Positions 1 through 12,199 of a DNA stretch of 64,000 nucleotides are shown here, piece by piece. Position numbers and translations under genes: made by a program. The stretch is from Torreya grandis. Its lineage: Eukaryota > Streptophyta > Pinopsida > Cupressales > Taxaceae. The notes beneath the pieces are model-generated. The model was not told where the DNA came from and made no database searches. It saw only the letters and a program-made list of their open reading frames with translations. The stretch is from positions 2,282,001 to 2,346,000 of the forward strand of contig JARHVA010000398.1 of the NCBI GenBank assembly GCA_037957365.1. The letters run 5' to 3'. Numbering within the stretch: position 1 is the stretch's first letter; each line of letters begins with the position of its first letter.

Positions 1-380
1 TTACTTATCATCTAAAACTGATCAAACGGGACCAATAAGAATCTATAGTGTCACTACATAAGTTTGAAAATGAGGAGACTATTTGTGACTTTTTAGGACT
101 AAGAGACCGTATTCCACTTGGAGATCATAAATAAGGTTTCTCTATTAGATTGGATCCTACTACCTACTTCAAAGAGCAAATGAACTTCATTTGACAAAAA
201 TAAAATTAAAATCAAACATTGAGGACCAAAAGTGAAAACCTTTTTGAAACTCTTTTAGACCAGGGTAAAAGTAAAGAAAAAGGCTAGTCTCTTGGTGAAA
301 ACCTATTTTAGGTGCCATTATATGGGGATGTTCACCCTTTTTTGAATTAAGTGCATGATTCCATTGAGACCACCATCATT
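1..380. other. Unassigned AT-rich stretch, probably upstream pol or leader of the first gypsy element
   Basis: I see no protein motif here. It lies just upstream of recognisable pol sequence on the plus strand, so it may be degraded gag or protease sequence of the same element, whose 5' end is outside the window. No LTR or primer site is visible. Confidence 0.3.
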
Positions 381-1425
381 CTTAGGTCTGAAATCAGTGA
401 ATAAGAATAGCAGGCCTTTGAACAGATTATCAAAGAATGTCCCAAAGTATTTTTTACATGGTCTTTGCCACCATTGGGAGTTTTTGATTCATCTTATATG
501 GGAGAATTGGATGAGCAAGTATGACCAAAGGACATTTGATATTTCCAAAAAAATCATCTTTACTGATCCTCTTAGAAGATGGTTTTGCACTCCTTATGGA
601 GGACACTTCTGAGCTCAACATTAGAACACCGACTGATCCAAAGTGGATCAAATTAGGCACATCCCTCACTAAAGAGGGGCATGGAGTCCTTAAATCCCTC
701 CTTATGGAGTTCATTAACATTTTTACATGGGCTTATTCTAACATGTAGATTTTGGCTCTGCCTTGGTTGTACATCATCTTATTGTACATCCTAATGCCAA
801 GCCAGTCAAGTAGATTCTAAGGAAAATGCATCCTTGCATTACCTCCTAGTCAAGAAATAATTGGAGAAAATTTTAAATGCATGATGCATTCATCCTATTG
901 ATTACTTAGAGTGGATTTCCAATATTATGCCAATCAATAAAATTCTAGAAGGTATCATATTATCCACTAATTTTTGTCACATTAATAAGGCCTGCCCAAA
1001 GGATAACTTTCCTCTACCAAATATTAACATGATTGTTGACTCCACAACTGGGTATGAAATACTTTCACTCATGGATCATTTTTTAGGATACAACCAAATC
1101 AAGATCACACTAGAGGACCAACACAAGACAATGTTTAGCACTCTTTGGGGAATGTTTTACCATTATGTCATGCCTTTTAACCTCAAAAATTTAGGGGAAA
1201 CATACCAACAGGTCATGATAGTAATTTTCCATGATATGATGCATGATATAGTTGAGGACTATGTCAATGACATCTTGGGTAAATCCAAGACCCATGACAA
1301 ACATATAGTCATGCTTTGCAAGATCTTTAAACAACTTTGGAGTATAAGGTTAGAATCAACCCTAAAAAGTGCATCTTTGGCATATCTTTTTCCAAATTTT
1401 TGGGCTTCATTATCTCTCATCTAGG
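380..1425 (+). pseudogene. Ty3/gypsy (Tat-lineage) pol: pre-RT linker and reverse transcriptase, decayed
   Basis: This is the reverse transcriptase part of a gypsy polyprotein, which would copy element RNA into DNA. The linker before RT is recognisable around 610-750: a GTP/TDP motif, then an EFI-FTWAY segment matching the usual EFxDVFAWSYxDM. The longest open piece (927-1424, 165 codons) covers RT palm motifs: NKACPKDNFPLPNI, then LMDHFLGYNQIKI, then EDQHKTMF, then MPFNLKN. The polymerase box reads YVND at 1260-1271 instead of YVDD, so one catalytic aspartate is asparagine (GAT to AAT). Stops and small shifts separate the pieces before 927 and after 1424. The motif spelling fits the Tat/Ogre side of plant gypsy elements. 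Dead copy; the family call is firm. Confidence 0.85.
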
Positions 1426-1529
1426 TATTGAAGTTGATTAGCCAAAGTTAATTCCATTAGCGAGATGTTTTTGCCATCTACATTGAAGAAACTTCATAGT
1501 TTGTAGGGAAAGATATAATCAATTAGATA

Positions 1530-2070
1530 CTTCATATCACAATTGACCAATAAGTGTCATCCATTTACCCATTTGCTGAATAAAGGTATTCATTTTTCAT
1601 GGAATGTAGATTGTTATAAGGCCTTCCACCAATTAAAATAATACTTGGCTAATCCACCTATTTTGTTACCACCCATGCCAGACAAACCATTGTTACTTTA
1701 CCTCTCTGTAATTGAAAATTACCTAGGGGCACTATTGGCACAACATGATGAACATGGGAAGGAACATGTCATCTATTACCTAAGTCATACATTGGTTAAT
1801 TATGAGCAAAATTATACATAGATGGAAAAATCTTTTTTAGATATGGTATTCATAGCTTACAAGTAATGCCACTACATGCTACATAATAAGATCATTGTCA
1901 TTGCCAAAATAGATCTACTCAAGTATCTACTTTCTAAAGGGTTGTATGGCTAAATGAATTATGCTTCTAAATGAGTTCCAGATTGAATATGTTATTCAAA
2001 AGGCATCAAGGGACAAATAATTGCATACTAGTTTGTAGAATCTACTATTATTGACACTTAACCACTTACA
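1530..2070 (+). pseudogene. Classical RNase H and RT connection domain of the first gypsy element, decayed
   Basis: The frame after RT reads through the connection region (QLTNKCHPFTHLLNKG, then FSWN, then LANPPILLPPMPDKPLLLYL) into an RNase H-like segment: LGALLAQHDEHGKEHVIYYL, then TLVNYEQNYT, then KSFLDMVFIAYK, then KIDLLKYLLSK. This is the usual order for gypsy RNase H, which degrades the RNA strand of the RNA/DNA hybrid. Several stops interrupt it, for example after LK and after NYT, where CAA or CAG codons would be expected. The strand and spacing fit the RT upstream and the second RNase H downstream. Confidence 0.75.
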
Positions 2071-2130
2071 TTTGGGTTTCTAGATGAGTCTATCATGACT
2101 ATAGTAGAAACACCTCCTAAAGAGCAGTAA

Positions 2131-2570
2131 TGGAAGTTTTATTTTGATAGTTATTTCACATCTCATGGGTCAAGGGCAAGACTATTATTCATAACACCAC
2201 AGGGGGATCTCATTCCTAAGTCCTTTTGTATTGGATTTCCTTGTACCAATAACATGGTTGAGTATGAAACACTCATTACAATGATTCATTTAGTGGTACA
2301 ATTGAACATTCAATATCTAATGGTTTATGGATATTCATAACTTATCATTAATCAGATCACAAACCAATTCTAGACTAAGGATGAGAAGCTGGTACCCTAT
2401 AAATCCATGGTGGACACTATTAAATAAAAAATTGCCCATCTTTAGTTTAAAAAAATAACTTGGGCCAATAAAAGAATAGTTGATGACATGTCTACAATTG
2501 GTTCTATGATCTACATCATAGATAAGGTAAGAGATTATCAATTCCTCATTGAACATCTTCTAGCACCTAC
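2131..2570 (+). pseudogene. Second, archaeal-type RNase H (aRNH) of the first gypsy element, decayed
   Basis: A second RNase H follows the first. It starts WKFYFDSYFTSHGS, continues LLFITPQGDLIPKSF, then PCTNNMVEYETLI, then NIQYLMVYGYS, and ends near IDKVRDYQFL. Two tandem RNase H domains with the YFDG / ITPQGD / TNNxxEYE signature mark the Tat lineage of plant gypsy elements. The domain lies between the classical RNase H and integrase. The first acidic residue survives (YFD), but its following glycine is serine, and the expected GDS motif reads GYS, losing an acidic residue. At least two in-frame stops are present. The domain identity comes from motif recognition, not from a search. Confidence 0.75.
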
Positions 2571-2659
2571 TCATCAACCCTCAACCCTCGAGATGATTTG
2601 TGGTATTGTTGGTTCCAGTTCTACCTGATATTCCAAACTATATAATTACCTACATGACC

Positions 2660-3900
2660 AAGTCATTCTACTAGACCTTTCTCATAAACAACAAAAGGCT
2701 TTCACCTGTCAAGCCAGTCGTTATACCTTACTTGGACCTACACTCTATCATAGAAGCTTTGATGTAACTTTTATTCACTATTTAACCTCCAAAGAATTTG
2801 GACTAGTGTGGAGATAAATACATGAAGGGGTTTGTAGGGCCCACACCAATGGGGCCATCCTTTCCAAAAAGTTACTATGTACTAATTATTATTGGCCAAC
2901 TATGGAATCAAATAAAGATGCTTATGTTAAAAGGTGTAAACAATTTAAGAAGCATGCTAATTTGATACATTCTCCAACCCAAACACTCAAGCCAATGACT
3001 ATGCCATGGCCATTTTCAATGTTGGGACTTGACCACGTTAAAAAGATCAACCCTACCTCCTCAAATGGACATAAATATATCCTTACCACCATTGAGTACT
3101 TCACTAAGTGGGTTGAAGCCATTTTATTCACTTATGTAATAGGCAAGTAGATTTCCAAATTCATTTTCAATCACCTCATTTATTTCTATTGTATTCTCTC
3201 TGACATTATATCTGATAGTGACAATTCATTTAAAAATAAGGATATCAAATCCCTTTATGTCAAATTCAATATTACCCAACATTTTACCACTACATATTAC
3301 CTGTAAGGTAATGGCCAAGGAGAGGTGTATAACAACACCATTTTCAATATTCTTAAGAAGATCGTTAATGATGTTAGTCATGATTAGCACTTACAACTCT
3401 TATGTGCCCTCTAGGCCTATCAGACCAATTTTCACACTCCAACAAGATCCACCCCATATTTTCTAGTTTATGGCACTGAGGCCATTCTTCCTATTGAGGT
3501 TGAGTTACCTTCTCTATGTATTTCATTAAAACATATTGTTGATGATGAGGATTACAAAGTAGCTCATATACAAGAGTTGTAACTATTGGACAAAAAATAC
3601 AAGACCATTGTGAATAATCTTCAGGGATACCAAAATTAGTTATGTGGTTAATATAATAGACATGTGAAACATATAGAATTTGAGCTTGGTGATCTTATAC
3701 TCAAATAAAATAAAAAGAACACCAATGTTAAATATAATAAAAAAGGGCAAGATTATGCCTAATTGGTTAGGACCTTATGTGATCATTTCTAATTATGGCT
3801 CTGGAGCATACAGGTTGGCTACAACCAAAGGAGATAAACTTGACAAACCAATGAACATAATAGATCTTAAATTATGTTGTAACATAACCTTTTTTATTCT
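2660..3900 (+). pseudogene. Integrase of the first gypsy element, decayed
   Basis: Integrase would join element cDNA to the chromosome. The zinc-binding region spans about 2690-2960 and ends in TNYYWPTMESNKDAYVKRCK; the expected second cysteine pair reads CKQFKK, so the finger is broken. The core (about 2980-3480) has MLGLDHVKKI (first Asp kept), then HKYILTTIEYFTKWVEA, then ILSDIISDSDNSFKNKDI, then a GNGQGEVYN segment carrying the glutamate. It continues with TPYFLVYGTEAILPIEVELP. The C-terminal part (about 3660-3890) has FELGDLIL, PNWLGPYVI, GAYRLATTKGD and MNIIDLKLCCN, the usual end of a Tat-type pol. Stops fall about every 50 codons, several at expected glutamine or tryptophan positions. 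Confidence 0.85.
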
Positions 3901-4429
3901 AAACATCCTAAATTATGTCATAATACATAATACTTGAGGTATTATCTATGAGGATCATTTAAATTATGTTGTAACATCACTTCTTTACACCATACCATAT
4001 ACCTTCACTACCATACTTTCCCTATTGGTCAAAGTTTGTCTTACCTACCCTATTACCATTTTGACCTTGATTTTTATTTAGTAATACTTATAATACCTTT
4101 AACAATTAGATTTTGTTGTAGTTTCAATAGATGATTCAGTCTTATGATTCTTTGAGTGCATTCATTCACATAAGGGAAGTGTATTGGGGTAGTATGATAG
4201 TGGTTTGTCAATTGTATCTTCATTTTAACAAACTTTCTACATCCACCCTAATGGGGAATCTTCACTATGCCAATGATTATAACTACCTTTGGCCAAATCA
4301 TTATTTTAACTAACTTGTGCCTTTATTTCCTATAGCATAGGAATAACCTTTTACCATGCCTTGCCTTCCCATTATTTCATACCCTGCCATTTACCTATTC
4401 ATGAACATGTTGTTACATATTCAAATTCC

Positions 4430-5600
4430 TCACTATGGGGAGAAATACAATGGTTTGAGGTCTATTTGGACTATGTAGGTAGTGCTTAGTGTTTTTTTAG
4501 GTTAGCTCGACCACTCTTATATCCAATGCATTTATCATTTTGTGAGTAATTTAAGCCACACTCTCACCATTTTATAAGTTAACCCATTTTTAATATCATA
4601 ATTATCCGTTGGTTTGAGATGCATGGAAAACCCAAAAATTTGGAAATATGCCAAAAAAACTCCTAAACATGCTTCTAACACTATACCATTCATATTGTAT
4701 CCATGCTACTCAAGGCGTGCATCTTCTAGTCAGCAAGTATAACTGAAGCTTTCACATGGGTTATGTCATGACTATTTTCATTTTCATGTTCCATTTTATG
4801 ATAGTGTTCCATCCCATTTATATAAGAACTACATTAGTCTTGAATTCCATGTTGGACCTTGTATCCATGGGACTATGTAGGTAGAGTCTACTTGACTAAC
4901 ACATTTAGAGTCAGCTCGACCAGTTTTAGTGATTGATTTCATTCACCATTTTCTCAAATCATTCCTTCTTATAGGTTTGTCTCCCAATGCTCTTACCATT
5001 TTGTTTGTCATTCACTCTATTACCATTTTATGATTAATTCATCATTTACGCTCTCATTGTTTTGTAAGTCATTTATACTCTCGTTATGTTGTGAGTTATT
5101 TACGCTCTTGCCGTTTTATGAACCCATTCCTACTTTCTTCTATGAGCAATATATTTTTCTTAACATAAATTTTATTTTATACCACATCTTGGGAAAACTA
5201 AATTCATCCTAAATTTCATGTTCAAACTTGTGTCCATGGGACTATGTAGGCAACATCCAATTACCTAGTGCATTTGGAGACAACTTAGCCACCACTTCTT
5301 TATTCTTCTATTCCCCATGACCATTCAAGTATCATTGTTCCCTATTACATGGGGAAACCTTGGCCATAATAGTTGTGTTTTTGTTCCCTATATACTAGGG
5401 GCAACTTTCGTTCCAAGCATAACACTTCCATTATATGTGCACAAATAGTTAGATTAGTTGTTTGTTTATTTGCTTTAGATTAATTGTTTATTGCATTGCT
5501 TTATCTTGGTTTTTTGTTTCTTTAACCTTAGAGTAATTTGTTTATCGCTTTTTGTTTTTTCCTTTTGAGTGGTGTGTGTATAAGGATAATTAGTTTACAC
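4430..5600. repeat. Three diverged copies of a repeat of about 370-400 bp
   Basis: The phrase GGACTATGTAGG recurs at 4468, 4870 and 5239, spaced 402 and 369 bp apart. Each copy is preceded by a CATG-TTGGACCTTGT-like stretch (clear in copies 2 and 3). Each is followed 25-40 bp later by a TTTAGAG(T)CAGCTCGACCA-like segment at about 4497-4510, 4903-4921 and 5268-5290. The copies are head to tail on the same strand and strongly diverged. Confidence 0.65.
4975..5135. repeat. Degenerate minisatellite, period about 27-28 bp
   Basis: Successive blocks read as variants of CATTTACGCTCTCATTGTTT followed by TGTAAGT, with units starting near 5013, 5040, 5067 and 5096. Related wording also appears near 4550-4590. 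The block lies inside the second larger repeat copy. Confidence 0.5.
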
Positions 5601-6257
5601 TTGAGTCTTGCTTATAACTTGGGTTTGAGTTATTTACTTTTTGAATTTAGATTGTGTTTTTGTACCTCCCTTCTCCTCAGTTGTCATAGGGTTATTACAC
5701 TTTATTTACACTTTAGTCTTGATTAAAAATATTGTATACTTATGTTATGAATATTTGTATTCATTCCTGCACTTGATTTATTGCATTATTTTCACTTGGG
5801 GTTTACTTGTTCATATATTACACCTAAGTGGTTTATATTTGCATTTAAATTGAGTTTTTCCATGCCTAATATACATATTTTTATTATAGTTGTCTATAGC
5901 TATGATTCATAATATCGCAAGATACAACAAAAATTAGGCCAAATGGAGTTATCAAGCAACACTCTCAGTAGTATTTCCCCTTGTTCATGGTAGACCTACC
6001 TAAACACCAACCAAACATAGAGTAATTAAATAATAAATGGCTAGTAATCCATGGTAGTTAGGACACGCACCATCGTACTTATAGGTATCCCAAATTCATA
6101 CATGTCTTTTGTGTCAAATTACCATTAATATGTGATTATGAGTTCATTACGTGAGCTCCCTTTACTAATTTTCCATAACAAGGAAAATTATTTAGACCTT
6201 CATTGATCATATCTTCCCTACTAAGGTAAAGTATAATTGTATCATGCTTAAATCTAT

Positions 6258-6392
6258 CATACTGGGGCATCTTCACCAGGCTAATGATTATAACCAGCTT
6301 TGGGAAAATCATTATTCAGATCCATCTACCCTACTGGGGCATCTTCATTGTGTCATTGATTATAACTACATTTAGGCAAATCAATATTTCCA
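6258..6392. repeat. Two tandem copies of a 72-bp repeat, with a third diverged copy at 4250
   Basis: ACTGGGGCATCTTCA begins at 6261 and again at 6333. Each copy continues with ATGATTATAACnA and a TTTGG/TTTAGG-CAAATCA stretch. A related segment (ATGGGGAATCTTCACTATGC) lies at 4251, so the unit is scattered through the element's 3' non-coding region. Confidence 0.6.
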
Positions 6393-6590
6393 CCCCCATT
6401 TCTAAACCATGTCATTTCCTCTTTTTGATAGCCCGTTTGATGACACTATTTATCAATTGATCCCTTTAGGAAGCCTACAAAGATCATTAACTACCCTATG
6501 GGGAATTAATAAAGCATAAATATTTTTTCATTCTATGAGAAAATGTTACTGTGCCCATGTATTGAAATGCCTACTCAAACATGGGTAAAA

Positions 6591-7445
6591 TGTAGACACT
6601 CTTTTTGGCCACATTTGTGTCTCAAATGGATTTTAGACTAATTTATTCCAAACTATGCAAATTAAGCCTAAGCATCATTAAACCTCCCAAATTCATTTAC
6701 ACATTGGATTTAGGTGCCCAAAATTGTGTCATGGCATCTCTATTTGGGATATTACCCTGTATGCAACAATATAACCTCCCATGGATTCATCCCCAGTCAT
6801 GTTTCACTCTAGCAAACTGACATTATAGACCAATTAAGTGGGGCACTTGATAAAATTATTGAAATGACAAAAATAATAAGCAGAACTAATTAAAAAAACA
6901 AATTAAATTAAATAGTTAGTTAAATAATCCATGTTAAATTAGTGAAAATATAATTTCTGAAAATAAAAATTCAACAAATATCAAATGAAAATGAGTTCAT
7001 GATGATATCATCATCCTCAAAGCCCTAAATTCCAAAATATCAACATAAATGCGTTACAAAGCAAAAATGTTGAGCCATGCCTCCATAAATGCATAATTAA
7101 AGATATTATTTATTGCATTTAACCTCCCAAGGTTGACCCAGGGTTAACCTAGACTTAACTACACCTAAGTTGGGGTTAGTTTGAAACCTATAAATACAAA
7201 GCCTCACACTCACTTCTTACAAGCTCTTTTATCTAAAGTTGTTATATAGAATTTATAAGAGAGGCTTTATAGACCAACATATGCTAAGACCAAAACCATA
7301 TTGGACAAAGGGGAGGTGTTGCCTGCATAGCAATATCACTGACAAAGACTCCAATTTGGACACAAGTCGAGTAAGCCAACTACCATTCAAAAAGCACTTT
7401 AGAGATATAAAGAAGGTGAAAGTGATCTGTCTTTTATCCTTTTAG
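6591..7445 (+). repeat. Candidate 3' LTR of the first gypsy element (3' limit not fixed)
   Basis: The sequence starts TGTAGACACTC directly after the purine-rich ATGGGTAAAA, in the right place for an LTR start. A TATA-like box (TATAAATA, 7189-7196) sits about 600 bp in. The other LTR is outside the window, so the end cannot be set by alignment; it could lie anywhere up to about 7780. No target-site duplication can be tested. An alternative is that a separate LTR ends near 7770, where ATATCAGGAGCC resembles a tRNA primer site. Confidence 0.35.
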
Positions 7446-8358
7446 TTGTGTTTCATTTGGTATTTTTATCATCAAGCGCCCTTAGTATCTAGGATTTGGA
7501 ATGCTTTGTCTCAATCTTCTTATTTTGATGTTTGATTTAACTAACAAGAGGCTAATGCATCTTTTCCCTTAAATTCCTATCACATATGGGTATATACTTG
7601 CATTATGATTGTGTCTTTATAAAACATGATGTATGGTGAGTTCCTTATTTTGTAGTTGCAATTTTCTCTAAAAAACCCAAGCCTTGTTGATTTTGATTAA
7701 TTAAAGGTATAATAGGTTGGGTTATACCTTGTTCATTATTTCCTAATATTTTTCCTTTATATCCATATTTTAACAAATATCAGGAGCCAAAATCAAAATC
7801 ATAGGATTTTGGTGTAGAAACATTCATTAGTTGTATCATTGCACAATGTTTTAAGGGTTATATATCCATTATGAATGTATAGATAAATCCTTGGTGGATG
7901 AATTTTAAACATGCATTAAAAGTGGAGGGAACTGTAAATATTTCATGTATCCAAAGACATCCCAAAAGTATGTTATAACTTAAGTTGTTTGGCACAACCT
8001 GGCATTATGTAGATAATGTACGGGGTCCCATAGTATTTTTTAGTGTTATTTTTCCTAATACCTTTCGTGACATATTATTAAATCCCCTAATACTCATGTT
8101 GTATGATTCCAAATCTATAGGTCCAATGTCAAGTAAAAAGGGAGGATATGCTGCAAATGTTGAATCTTGAGCCATTGTCCACAAGAACTCTTTTTTTATT
8201 TTATTGAAAACACATACTTGGATATATAATGGTAAAAAAAAAATTATAATATCCTGAGATGGTATATTTCTCTTTCAAAAGATATTTTATGCTCAGTCCA
8301 TTTGATTGAATTTAACATAAAGGCTACACATGGGAGCTCCACATTTCTTGGTAATATG
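7446..8358. other. Interval with no recognised gene
   Basis: AT-rich sequence between the candidate LTR and the next element. One 61-codon open frame (7985-8170) has no recognisable motif. The part next to 8358 is the left flank of the target site of the 8364-20024 element. Confidence 0.5.
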
Positions 8359-8363
8359 GTCAT
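8359..8363. repeat. Target-site duplication GTCAT, left copy
   Basis: GTCAT here matches GTCAT at 20025-20029 exactly. The two copies flank the LTR ends deduced by aligning the two LTRs, giving a standard 5-bp duplication. Confidence 0.9.
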
Positions 8364-9377
8364 TTTTTTACCCTGAATTTTGGCTAAGTATTTTGGTAGT
8401 AGCACAGAACAAACATGGCATGGAACAAGCATAACACAAAATAATTATAGCATGGAAGGTGCACAACATGAAATTTATACAAGTGCAGAAGACTATGGTG
8501 CAAGAGATCATGGCATGAGAAGACCCAGTTAGAAGGGAGGCATAGTAAATGGAGAACCCAAAAGAGAAGGGCTCATAATATTGACTAAAAACTTTGGGAG
8601 CGTGAAGGAAGCAAGAAATAGTTAAGGAGCGACTCTTAGGGATGGAACATACTTCAATCACACATGAGTTTAGCATTGACCCACATGAATATAAACACTT
8701 GGTAGAGAGGATTCAACACCAAATGGGAATATAGGGGCACGAAGACTTGGGTCCTTAGGAAAACCACATAGATGGATACCATGAAACTTAGTACACTAAA
8801 TATTGTTAGCCAATTACTAGAAGTGTCATTACTATTGTAATTACTTGGTCAGGGAAAACCAAGTATAAATAAACATATTTAGAACTTTGTAATGTTGTTG
8901 ATCATTTTTGTATAATGATTGATAGTTGGTGAATACCATAATCATAAAAATCATTATAATCTTGATATTACACTCTAGTTTATAGCTAATTTGTATCACT
9001 GAGTTACACTATACATCTGTTATGTAACTTATGGATATAATGAATGGAATCTATGTTATTTAAACATAAGAAATGTGGACTCTGAATATCATGGCAATGG
9101 TTATCTTAATCATGTTTGTCCTCTTAATTGAACCTAAATCAACATCTGTATATTTGTTTTTATGTTTAGTCATTGAATAAGGTATATGTTAGAGCACCGA
9201 TAAATGACAAGTACAATTTTACATGATAAAACCCATGGGAACTAGTTTCTTCTTGCTTGCTTTGGGTGAGCGTAAAAGAACACAATATTGCATGAAATGC
9301 CAATGTGCTAGCTTGTTGGGTACAAGTTCCTTTAGCACATGCCTAGTAGAAGGTATAGATAGAAAATTATCCCAACA
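8364..9377 (+). repeat. 5' LTR of the 8364-20024 gypsy element
   Basis: It aligns with 19017-20024 throughout. The start has decayed from TGTTAGACCC (seen in the 3' copy) to TTTTTTACCC; the end is CCCAACA. A TATA box (TATAAATA, 8864-8871) is shared with the 3' copy at 19503-19510 and probably drove element transcription. By eye the copies differ at roughly one base in seven, so the insertion is old. Confidence 0.9.
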
Positions 9378-9400
9378 TTTTGGTTCCATTATCGACACCC
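9378..9400 (+). other. Decayed primer binding site
   Basis: Directly after the 5' LTR, TTTTGGTTCCATTATCGACA resembles the plant gypsy primer site beginning TTGGCGCCGTT, with C-to-T and G-to-A differences. The matching tRNA cannot be named safely. Confidence 0.55.
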
Positions 9401-9999
9401 ATAGCGCTTGTTACATAATAATGTAAAATGCTCAAGTGATTATCTTTCAAAAATATTAAATGATGGATTACAAGTGTCAAAGATAATTTTAGAGTTCCAT
9501 TTCTTGAATCAGGAGCTTCTATGTATGGATGGGTTGAACAAAATCTCTATAGTTACTTGTATGAAACTTTTTATATGAAGATCTTATTCATTTGCATGTT
9601 TGGATCATAGTTTATACTTAAGACCAATTAATGAATATTATAAGGTAGACAATATGGAAAAAAGAGCATCAAAAAACTTTAGCACACTTGGGAGTGCCAT
9701 GGACATGAGTTGTTGATGTTTGGTGGATAAGGGTGTTGAATAGTTACATCTTCAAGTACGTAAAAAAAAATATATTCTTGTCTAGAAGAAGCTAAGTTCT
9801 ATTTTTTTTTGGAACCACATGGCTGATATCTCAAGCATTTCCCATTAGAGGTGAAGTTGTTTATTGACTCTAGACTTGAAGTTTTTCCCATAAAAGGCTA
9901 AACTTTCCATTACATGAGCAACACGATTGGTATGGGAATGTAATGGTATTTATAAAGGATTGTTGGTTTGGAATGGTATCTAATTAGTGAGAATTATGA

Positions 10000-11760
10000 A
10001 AATGAAAATATGATGAATTTAGGTGAAGGATTATAGGTGACAGTGACATAGGAAGTAGATGGTAGGACTCAAAAAGTGTTGTCAAGATCTATAGGGAAGC
10101 AAAAGAGCACAAGGACTCTCCAATTTTTGAACTGCAACCAACTCCGGTTCTTGTGTATACAGGAGAAACAAGCTAGGTAATGAAGACTAAATAACCCAAA
10201 TTAAACCAACCTAGTTCCCCAACCATAGTGCACGCTCATGCTTGTAAGTTAGATGACTTAATTATACACAACTAGGATACAGATAGCATAGAATCAAAAA
10301 CTAACCCTATAAGAGAACCTTTAGTCGAGCAACTTTTAGACACTAGTATATTGACTCTATATTTTCCTTTATAAGATACATTCATGGCCCAACTTGGTTT
10401 GCCTAAGGGACCCAACATAATTAGTGGGAAAAGTACTAACCTGAATATAGTGAATCAACCTACCTCAACACCCAACATCTTAAGTGTTTTTTTGAAACTA
10501 GAAGTGTAGAAGGTGGATTAGGTGGTGGTTTGTTTGGTGGATTAGGAGGTAGTGGAGGAGGAAGTGGTGGAATCACCCCCAAGGCAAAAGAGGACTTGAA
10601 AGTTCTCAATAGCCACCATTATAATCACCCCAACCACCTCCTTGTATTATGAAATGATGCTTCATTTACTAGAATATCTAGGTGTGAATAATGTTGTTGA
10701 ACATGTTCATGAGTGTGAGCTTATTTGGAGATCACACAATATAACATATTTTAAGTGAAAAGCTACATAATTTGGAACCACACTCCTTGAGTGAGTGCAC
10801 ACATAGTATAGGAAATATGATCTATAATAATTAGTAGTTGATTATGACTAGCTTAAGATAACATTCCTCTAAGAATTTGATATTTTGAAGTTTGAGCAAT
10901 AAGTTATTATTGAGCTAAAGGATATAAAATAAGAGATAATTGAGAGCATGCATGAATATGATGCATAGTTCAAGACATTCCTATCTAGGTTTTCATTTGA
11001 TTTTAATGGTGCTCAACGTGGTCAATGGTTCATGGGAGGTTTGTTGCTTCCCTTCAGATGGACATTATCTTAGAGAACCTTTACTAGCCTATGTGAGGCC
11101 TTGGAAGTTTCCCTCTGCATTAAAGTATTTGGAAGCATTGATATGGGATTTAGCCCTTTTATGGAGGCTCAAATTGTGGTAATGGCATCTCAATTAGAAA
11201 CATTGTCTGCATATAATACTCATGATATTCGTAGTGGCCTATGGTGTATCGATTGATCCTGAGGGCCATAATATAAACAATTTCCCTCATAAAGCTATAT
11301 GCATTGTAATGAAGTAGTTGTGTGATATTTACCAAGATGAACATGATGTTCCATCTTGTCCTTTGTTGAAATAGGCCACATAGTCGAAAGTGTCCAACTA
11401 TTGTAAGATATGTGATGCATATACCCATGACACTAATGATTATCATCTCATCAACAATATTCATGAGGCACACACACATGGTACATGTTAGGATTATATT
11501 TTAAATAATCAAGAATAGGGTGGTTATCATGGGTGAGGCCAAGTTCGAGGATGAGGAGGTGGACATTTTTCACCATGGACATGCTACAAATGTGGTTCTC
11601 TTGATCACTACCAGTAAAATTGCTCAATTTATCCATCATGTGTGTTTTTTAAAAATGAGCACCATTTGGAAGAATGTCTTGATTTGTACATAGCCATCAC
11701 AAAAGAAAGGAATGAGAAGGGTGTCGATATGATAAGCATTGAGAATCCATACTAGAGACC
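10000..11760 (+). pseudogene. gag relic with glycine-rich segment, capsid region and CCHC zinc knuckles
   Basis: Gag would form the virus-like particle and bind element RNA. A glycine-rich stretch lies at about 10500-10580 (repeats of GG, GGGSGG). A capsid-like segment at about 10950-11170 reads FKTFLSRFSFDFNGAQRGQW, then FMGGLLLPF, then CEALEVSL. Three zinc-knuckle remains follow. The first begins WCID near 11240 and is badly broken. The second is CKICDAYTHDTNDY at 11402-11443, with its last cysteine changed to tyrosine. The third is CYKCGSLDHYQ-stop-NC at 11582-11623, with all four metal ligands kept but one stop codon inside. No start codon can be defended. Frames shift repeatedly. Confidence 0.75.
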
Positions 11761-12199
11761 ACACCCTGTCACTCCAATAACCCAACAAGTTAACATTAAA
11801 AAGCACAATGGTGATAGTCCCAGTCTACATCCACTCCACCTATTGATAAGGTACAATGCAAAGAATCTTGTGAAACTAGGTATCTTGATGCTTAATAATA
11901 GAAATAAGTGATCCAAGATAATATGAATTAGGTAAGGTAATTATAAGGTGAGATATAATTTATTAAATACCATGATTCTACTCAATGTGTTGATATGTAA
12001 AAGGCCACAAATCCTCAAGATGCAGTATAGGATGACTTTGAATAGCTTTGCAATCACCTATTAGGTGAGGATATTGTACCCATATTATGTAACTAGATTG
12101 AGCAATATATGCTAATGCTAAATGAATATCACCAACTAAATAATACTTTATGACAAGATACTCTGGTTCCTCCTATCCTGCAAGAGGACAAAGAAATAT

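Larger units (their letters stand above)
3940..6590 (+). other. Long 3' non-coding region of the first gypsy element
   Basis: No protein motif follows the end of integrase for about 2.6 kb. The stretch instead holds diverged repeats, listed separately. A long untranslated 3' region with tandem repeats before the 3' LTR is common in Tat/Ogre-type elements. The last bases before 6591 (ATGGGTAAAA) are purine-rich and could be a weak polypurine tract. Confidence 0.5.

Noticed and set aside
5538..5853. Hydrophobic open frames of 62 and 70 codons resembling membrane segments
   Set aside because: T-rich DNA gives Phe/Leu-rich frames by chance. They lie in the untranslated region of a decayed element.
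7771..7786. ATATCAGGAGCC as a copia primer site after an LTR
   Set aside because: Only a partial match to TGGTATCAGAGC, and no gag follows. Kept as an alternative in the LTR entry, not as a feature.
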